A stretch of 34,213 bases of DNA from a virus, in the IMG/VR virus record IMGVR_UViG_3300010883_018321, positions 1 through 34,213 of that record. One strand, given 5' to 3'. Numbering within the stretch: the first letter of the stretch is position 1; each line of letters begins with the position of its first letter. The notes under the pieces were generated by a model. It was not told the origin of the DNA, searched no databases, and saw only the letters and a list, made by a program, of their open reading frames with translations. Both the position numbers and the translations under genes were made by a program. Shown piece by piece: positions 29,199-34,213 of the stretch.

Positions 29199-31411
29199 TG
29201 AAGTTAGATGAACAAGCACAACAGGCAATAGACTCAACAATGGATGATATGCTTGAAGATCTGCGTGTACAAGTAAAAGCAAAAGCCGAGCAGCTTATGT
29301 CTGCAATTCCTCCAGAGTATTGTTTAGATCCACAATCTGGAATAATTCAAACACAATATAGCACGAAAGCGGAGTGTGAATCTAATACTTTCGAGTGGAT
29401 AGTTAATTTAGAAAAGAAACAAAAAATAGTTAGAAATAATGAGAAACTAAAACAGGTTTGTTCAAATCCAAATTATACTACTGAATTAGCTTGTACTCAA
29501 GCAGGAGAAAGCTGGACCACAGACTTTAGTTATCAGTTTGCAAATAAATACCTAGATCAAGTACAATCATGGATATCGGGACATGCACGAAATATAGAAA
29601 GCAGTCCTACTCTTTATTTAGCGCCGCGCACTACATTAATTAAAGTACCTTATGGAACTATAAGACAAGCCGCTGCCGCTCATGAAAGTATAATAGCTGT
29701 TCCATATTCTACTTCTAATCCATTACGTTTAGATAAAAGAATTTTTAAAAAAAATAATAGTAAGGTTACTTTTTCAAAGGACGATGGTATGTACTTAGGA
29801 TTTACTAAGGCTAGTCTTGCTGCCATTGCTGCCGGTACTTCTCTTCCGAAAGGTAATATTAAGACAGCTCCCTTTACCACTCCAATAAAAGGAATTACAT
29901 ATGATGATTCTATTGGAGAACTTACAATACTTTTATATAATAGACCCGGTAGCGGCTCCGCATTTGGGCCAGAAAAATGGTCTAATTATGTAAATATCCC
30001 CCTTGAAGACGATAGTAAAGATTCATTAGATATTGAATTAGGAAGATACTCAGATCCAACCAACCCCTCGGCCGCCGGAGTTGTAGAAAATTTTATGAAT
30101 GGATGGAAGTATGAGGTAAGTCATGCTCTTTCTGGACAAATGAGAGATACATCTCAAGCGTTTCTAACAGCACTTGATGAAGAAGTATTTGATAGACAAT
30201 TTATATGTTGTATCTTTTTTGAAATTCTAAATAATAGTACTGATGACATTTCCTTTACTTGGGTTAAAGGACAAAAAACCTGCTCAGATCCTCAGTATAC
30301 CACTGAGGGGGCTTGTAAAGGAGCTGGAGAAACTTGGACTTTATCTGGAGTAGAGGGTGATGAAGTCAAGGGTACGCCAAAAGAAATGTATCAAAAACTT
30401 CTAGAAAATAAAGCAGAAGTAGAAGATTTTTTAGAAAAAAATAAAGAATTTTTACGAGATGCAAAATCAGTAATTGAAATTTTATTAGGATACTTTTCTG
30501 CTAATCAAGTCGGTATAACTATTCCTGGTATGGGTATAAATGTAACACGTATACTACTGAATGCAGTTTATATGGTAGCCATTATAACAGCAGAAGAAAT
30601 ACAATCAAAAGCTTTACAAAGGCAAATGAAATGGCTAGAAAAGCAGAAGAAAAAAACACTTGAAGCTGCTAAGGGCGACGTTGCCGCAGCTGTAATGAAA
30701 TGTCTTCCTTTAGAAAGATTAATAATAGTAATTATAAATGCCTTATTTGGAAAAGAAGGGATGCTAAAGTGGGTCACGGGGCTAGTCACTCGGATGAAGA
30801 GAGCTCTTCTCTTAAAGGGAGAAGCGTTTCAAAAAGATAAAAATTTATCCGCCTCAAATAAAAGTTCAGCAAAATTTATTCCTTTACTTAAGGGAACTTT
30901 AGATATTATCAATATGTTACTACAACTTAATGTGGGTGCTTGGGATCTATGCCAATCATACGGAGATAAGTATCTTGAAGACGACGAACAAGCAGCAGGA
31001 GACGGATCTGCGGAGGGTGCCGGTATTGGAGGAGACAGCTCAATTGGAGATTATACTATAGATGGGTCAGAAGACGGAACAGATGCAAGTATACCTATAC
31101 AGGCTGGATTAGCAAGTGGCTCACAAAACCTAGGTATAAACGATGGCTCAGATGGCTCAATGGATGCAAATTCTATGACCGTAAGAAGCACCATTGACAT
31201 AACTAATAGTACGATCGATCCTTTAAAACTTTTAATAATGAAGGACGATAACGAAATTACTAAATTCTTTTCACAGTACTTAGAATTCTCTCCTGAAGAG
31301 GCAGCAGGCTTAGTACAACAAGCTAAGACAGGTGAGTGTTTAAAGAATATAGGGCCGGAAGATGCGGAAGCTCTTAAGGCTTTATTTAATCAAGCAGGAG
31401 TTAATTTATAA
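29198..31411 (+). CDS. Virion/assembly protein with three Cys/Trp modules
   Basis: A 737-residue protein between terminase and portal. The N-terminal 40 residues are helical; modules lie at 42-67, 88-106 and 362-380. A hydrophobic Gly-rich stretch around 430-470 (ANQVGITIPGMGI then AVYMVAIITAEE) precedes a basic helix (QRQMKWLEKQKKKT). From about 590 it is acidic and Gly/Ser-rich (DGSAEGAG, IGDYTIDGSEDG) with a C-terminal helix. No family was recognised. Location suggests a head-neck or internal protein. Its stop overlaps the portal start by one base. The cysteine modules look inserted into an otherwise Cys-poor protein. Confidence 0.6.
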   Translation: MKLDEQAQQAIDSTMDDMLEDLRVQVKAKAEQLMSAIPPEYCLDPQSGIIQTQYSTKAECESNTFEWIVNLEKKQKIVRNNEKLKQVCSNPNYTTELACTQAGESWTTDFSYQFANKYLDQVQSWISGHARNIESSPTLYLAPRTTLIKVPYGTIRQAAAAHESIIAVPYSTSNPLRLDKRIFKKNNSKVTFSKDDGMYLGFTKASLAAIAAGTSLPKGNIKTAPFTTPIKGITYDDSIGELTILLYNRPGSGSAFGPEKWSNYVNIPLEDDSKDSLDIELGRYSDPTNPSAAGVVENFMNGWKYEVSHALSGQMRDTSQAFLTALDEEVFDRQFICCIFFEILNNSTDDISFTWVKGQKTCSDPQYTTEGACKGAGETWTLSGVEGDEVKGTPKEMYQKLLENKAEVEDFLEKNKEFLRDAKSVIEILLGYFSANQVGITIPGMGINVTRILLNAVYMVAIITAEEIQSKALQRQMKWLEKQKKKTLEAAKGDVAAAVMKCLPLERLIIVIINALFGKEGMLKWVTGLVTRMKRALLLKGEAFQKDKNLSASNKSSAKFIPLLKGTLDIINMLLQLNVGAWDLCQSYGDKYLEDDEQAAGDGSAEGAGIGGDSSIGDYTIDGSEDGTDASIPIQAGLASGSQNLGINDGSDGSMDANSMTVRSTIDITNSTIDPLKLLIMKDDNEITKFFSQYLEFSPEEAAGLVQQAKTGECLKNIGPEDAEALKALFNQAGVNL
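29321..29398 (+). repeat. C..E..C...EW module
   Basis: Residues 42-67 of the 29198 protein: Cys42 with LDPQS, then YSTKAEC (Cys60) and a final EW (Trp67). The Gly-Gly is replaced by Asn-Thr-Phe here. Confidence 0.55.
29459..29515 (+). repeat. C..E..C...GESW module
   Basis: Residues 88-106 of the 29198 protein: CSNPNYTTELAC, then TQAGESW with Trp106. Confidence 0.7.
30281..30337 (+). repeat. C..E..C...GETW module
   Basis: Residues 362-380 of the 29198 protein: CSDPQYTTEGAC, KGAGETW with Trp380. Nearly identical in layout to the copy at 29459. Confidence 0.7.
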
Positions 31412-33144
31412 TGGCAAGATTTAATCCATTTTCAATCTTTAAGAGAAAAAGTCTTGAAGAAAAAATAGAAGATATAATAGAAAAGAGAAACTCTTCTGCT
31501 ATCCAGAATCAGATAGAAGAGGTAGGTCAAACTACTAAAGACGCAAAGTCTCTAAGTATAGCTAATATTTTAAAAACTTTAAAGTCAAAAGTTTTAGTTG
31601 CTTTTAAGGGTGGCATTAGGGGAGTATTTCAATCTCCTGAATGGGATTTTAAAAAAGCTCAATTAGCTTTTACTAATGAGTCTATCTTTAGAAGATCCGT
31701 GGAAAAGTATACAGAGCAGATTCGAAAACATGATTGGGAATTTATAGGAAATAATCCGAATACAGTAAAATATATTAGAAAAAGATTTGAGCAAATAGCA
31801 ACAGTTAGTAATAAACCAACTTCTGATTTATTTGATGAATTGGCTTATAATATTGTGCTATATAATAATATTGTAATTTCAAAACAACGAAATAGAAAAG
31901 CATCTGGCGGAAAAGAAAGAACAACATTTGACGGATATAATAGAGTACCGGTTGCTGGCTATTCTATTATAGATCCTTCTACGGTCGAAGTGGATAGAGA
32001 TGATTATGGAAATGTTAGAAAATGGAGACAAGTTAGAAAACAAAAACCCCATAACTATCTGTTAAAACAAGAGGATGATTTAACTATTGAATGGCCTACT
32101 CATAATATTATACATATTAAGGATCGTTCCGCTTCATCAGGATTATATTTCTTTTCAATGCCTATGTCTGTTCCAGTTATAGCTGATATGCAGGCCTTAA
32201 GAGAATTAGAAGAATTAGTATTATTAGAATCTATTAAAGTAGCTGTACCAAAACTTCATGCTAAAGTTGGCTCTAAGGATCAACCTGGCACGCAGGAGCA
32301 AGTTAATGACCTGGCCTCGACAATTAGAAACATAACGGGAGATGGAATATTAATTACAACTGAAAGAATTACACTTGATGATGTTGCTAAAGCAACTACT
32401 GCAAATAATATTTTAACATCTTCTATTGCATACTTTAGAGCAAGAGTTTTAGCAGGATTAGGGATGTCTGATGTTGCTATGGGGGCAGGAGATACAGCTA
32501 ATAGAGCAACGGCACAAGTAATGTCTTCAGAAATTCAAAGTACATCAGCTAAATATCAAAGAATACTAAAAAGAGCAATTGAATTTTTTATTATAAAAGA
32601 ACTTTTATATGAGTCGGGATATACTGAATTTACATTAGATGAAGAAAACATGGTTTACTTATCTATACCAGAGGTTGATCTATCTGAAAAAATTAAGAGA
32701 GAGGCTCATCATTTAAATCTTTATTTATCTAATGCTATTACGGAAGATGAATTACGTAAAAATTTAGGACGAGATATTTTAAATGAAATTGAGAGTGGAG
32801 GTTTATATATTAATAAAGTTCAAATTCCTTTAGCCGCTGCTACCGCAAATGATACGGCTGCACAAAATACTTCAGAAAATATCTCAAGACCTACTAATCA
32901 ATATGGAACGCAATTAAGTAAACCTACAATTTCTAAAGATTATTATAGGATGCTTTGGGATACTTGTATTAAATTTGACAGTATGCAAGATGTACAAAAT
33001 GAATTAATCGGATCTAACTTAGAGCCGAATGACATAACTTCAATACATTTGATGATTACAAATCATTCAAAAAATATAGAACTAAAGGATGCTACTAATC
33101 TAGTATTTTTAGCTTTAGAAGATTCGGTCGTTAATGGAAAGTAA
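31411..33144 (+). CDS. Portal protein
   Basis: A 577-residue protein with the expected portal organisation: basic start, mixed core (IFRRSVEKYTEQIRKHDWEF), a crown/stem region with repeated strands, GYSIIDPSTVEVDRDDYGNV and WPTHNIIHIKDRSASSGLYF motifs typical of portal proteins, followed by long helices (ADMQALRELEELVLLES) and LTSSIAYFRARVLAGLGMSDV. Portals form the dodecameric DNA gate at one capsid vertex and bind the terminase. Location after terminase and before a protease agrees. Overlaps the next gene by 11 bases. Confidence 0.85.
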   Translation: MARFNPFSIFKRKSLEEKIEDIIEKRNSSAIQNQIEEVGQTTKDAKSLSIANILKTLKSKVLVAFKGGIRGVFQSPEWDFKKAQLAFTNESIFRRSVEKYTEQIRKHDWEFIGNNPNTVKYIRKRFEQIATVSNKPTSDLFDELAYNIVLYNNIVISKQRNRKASGGKERTTFDGYNRVPVAGYSIIDPSTVEVDRDDYGNVRKWRQVRKQKPHNYLLKQEDDLTIEWPTHNIIHIKDRSASSGLYFFSMPMSVPVIADMQALRELEELVLLESIKVAVPKLHAKVGSKDQPGTQEQVNDLASTIRNITGDGILITTERITLDDVAKATTANNILTSSIAYFRARVLAGLGMSDVAMGAGDTANRATAQVMSSEIQSTSAKYQRILKRAIEFFIIKELLYESGYTEFTLDEENMVYLSIPEVDLSEKIKREAHHLNLYLSNAITEDELRKNLGRDILNEIESGGLYINKVQIPLAAATANDTAAQNTSENISRPTNQYGTQLSKPTISKDYYRMLWDTCIKFDSMQDVQNELIGSNLEPNDITSIHLMITNHSKNIELKDATNLVFLALEDSVVNGK

Positions 33145-33463
33145 AAAAGAAAAAGAATTAGAATTAGAATTTAGATGCCCTTACTGTAGCTCACTCTTGT
33201 GCAAATATTCAGAAACTGAGATTCCGTTTGCAATAGAAGTAAAATGTCAGAAAAGAGGATGCGGAACAGTAAATATCAGAGGTAACTGTGTTCCTTTGGA
33301 TCTAAAAGAATTAAGATGTGAATATGTAGATCCAAAGAAATCAGAAAAATGGGGAGTTGATACTATTTGTAATAAATTATTAGCTAAAATCGTAATAAAT
33401 ACTTCTTGTGAAATTAAATGCCCTAGATGCAAACAGTTAACTTGTAATGAAGAGGACAGATAA
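33134..33463 (+). CDS. Double zinc-ribbon protein, Com-like
   Basis: A 109-residue protein with two cysteine ribbons. The first is RCPYC (15-18) with KCQKRGC (38-43); the second ends NKLLAKIVINTSCEIKCPRC (80-99), very like the Mu Com family, where CxxC-NKLLAK-CxxC binds zinc and RNA. Here the first CxxC pair of that second ribbon is pulled apart: Cys62 and Cys79 are 16 residues apart instead of two. Com in Mu activates translation of mom; no mom-type gene lies nearby. It sits between portal and protease genes, overlapping the portal end. Confidence 0.65.
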   Translation: MESKKEKELELEFRCPYCSSLLCKYSETEIPFAIEVKCQKRGCGTVNIRGNCVPLDLKELRCEYVDPKKSEKWGVDTICNKLLAKIVINTSCEIKCPRCKQLTCNEEDR

Positions 33464-34213
33464 ATGAGTAAATTACTACACAATTTTTCAGATAAAAGTA
33501 CTGCTCAGTTAGCAGATTTTACTGTAATAAAAGATAATATCCCATCTTCCTTGCTAGTTACTATTGACGCAACGCATGCAGGTTATAAGAATAAGAATGG
33601 ATTTTGGTACGATTCCGAATCAATGCGATATGCAGTAAATAAGGAAGTATGGACTAAACCATTCCCGAAACCCCTACTTAAAAATCATAATCTGGATAGT
33701 GAACCCTTAGGCAGGGTACAAGAAGCTAGATTTATAGATACTGCAGACGGTAAAGGATTCACTCAATTAGATGTATTAATTACAGATAAGGAAGCAATAG
33801 AAAAAATTATAGATGGACGATACTTAACAGTATCCACTCACGGTGCCCCCCTAAAAGATTCTCCAGTAAACTTTAATTTTGTAGAATGTTCTATATGTGG
33901 ACTAAATTTAAATATTGAAGATTTTTGTGGACATAGTCGAGGTAGAGTATATGAAGATGATGGTGGAAATGAAAAACTCTGTTATTGGAAAGTAGGAGCC
34001 TTAGACTACAAAGAAGTATCTATTGTTAATAATCCAGCAGATAATGATGGGGATATTGCAGCACAAATAACAGGAATGGCTATGATAGATGGAGAAACTC
34101 CGGAAGTCGGGGATAGAGCTAATCCCGAGTCAACTATGCTAGTCTTTCTAGATAGTGAAGTTACTTATGCTGATACTTCTTTTTTAGAAGCGGCAGATAC
34201 AGATGCTTTAGTA
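33464..34213 (+). CDS. Prohead protease, N-terminal part
   Basis: The first 250 residues; the gene runs past the window end. A short N-terminus leads into a prohead-protease domain with His75 (KNHNLDSEPLGRV) and the nucleophile region YLTVSTHG with Ser124; SIVNNPADN (from about 190) is the usual end of that domain. A zinc-like cluster C-x2-C-x9-C-x-H (Cys142, Cys145, Cys155, His157) sits inside it. These enzymes cleave scaffold and coat proteins during head maturation. After about residue 205 the sequence is acidic and might be a scaffold part. Position after the portal fits. Confidence 0.8.
   Translation, partial: MSKLLHNFSDKSTAQLADFTVIKDNIPSSLLVTIDATHAGYKNKNGFWYDSESMRYAVNKEVWTKPFPKPLLKNHNLDSEPLGRVQEARFIDTADGKGFTQLDVLITDKEAIEKIIDGRYLTVSTHGAPLKDSPVNFNFVECSICGLNLNIEDFCGHSRGRVYEDDGGNEKLCYWKVGALDYKEVSIVNNPADNDGDIAAQITGMAMIDGETPEVGDRANPESTMLVFLDSEVTYADTSFLEAADTDALV

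Noticed and set aside
4953-33038. GACATAAC recurring five times on the + strand (4953, 20020, 23480, 31196, 33031)
   Set aside because: Most copies are inside genes in the Asp-Ile-Thr (gac ata act) reading, so codon use explains them; spacing shows no regular pattern.

Overview
The window looks like part of the genome of a tailed, probably marine, double-stranded DNA phage with a fairly large genome. All supported genes lie on the + strand, are packed with 1-25 base overlaps, and mostly follow AGGAG-type ribosome binding sites. The DNA is A+T-rich. Phage hallmarks are a large terminase interrupted by an intein, a portal protein, a prohead protease, PhoH, a GroES-like co-chaperonin, a ClpP-like protease and long fibre-like virion proteins. 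A bS21-like gene argues for a bacterial host. The host itself cannot be named from the sequence; a marine setting is inferred from the gene set (PhoH, bS21, glutamine synthetase, GC..D..ACNY repeats).

Layout: (1) 1-4841 is an accessory region: the end of a trypsin-like protease, small membrane/coiled-coil proteins, a degenerate phosphoribosyltransferase, a complete type II glutamine synthetase, a class II aminoacyl-tRNA-synthetase-like (asparagine-ligase-like) enzyme, a SET-domain protein, a hotdog thioesterase and a small holin-like protein. (2) 4842-5031 is a gene-free control region with two hairpins and a perfect T4-type late promoter box (TATAAATA). (3) 5032-16267 holds four exported-looking virion or fibre proteins, the last 2064 residues long, with calcium-loop/cysteine repeats and a C-terminal cupredoxin domain. 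(4) 16254-26871 holds a membrane coiled-coil protein, PhoH, a deformylase-like pseudoenzyme, GroES, a homing-endonuclease-associated-repeat protein, ClpP, bS21 and many unknown, probably structural or assembly genes. (5) 26856-34213 is the packaging and head module: TerL with a mini-intein, a 737-residue unknown, portal, a Com-like zinc ribbon and the start of the prohead protease.

The most unusual signal is a recurring small cysteine/tryptophan module (C...E..C...GG.W, about 20-33 residues) found in several otherwise unrelated virion proteins. In one place a three-copy paralogous repeat shows directly that the module is a clean 26-residue insertion: two copies lack it and the third carries it at a precise junction. 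It behaves like a transplantable micro-domain. A second theme is enzyme folds that have lost catalytic residues (deformylase-like, phosphoribosyltransferase-like, possibly ClpP-like). Taken together, the accessory genes suggest control of host nitrogen/amide metabolism and translation during infection, while the rest builds the virion.
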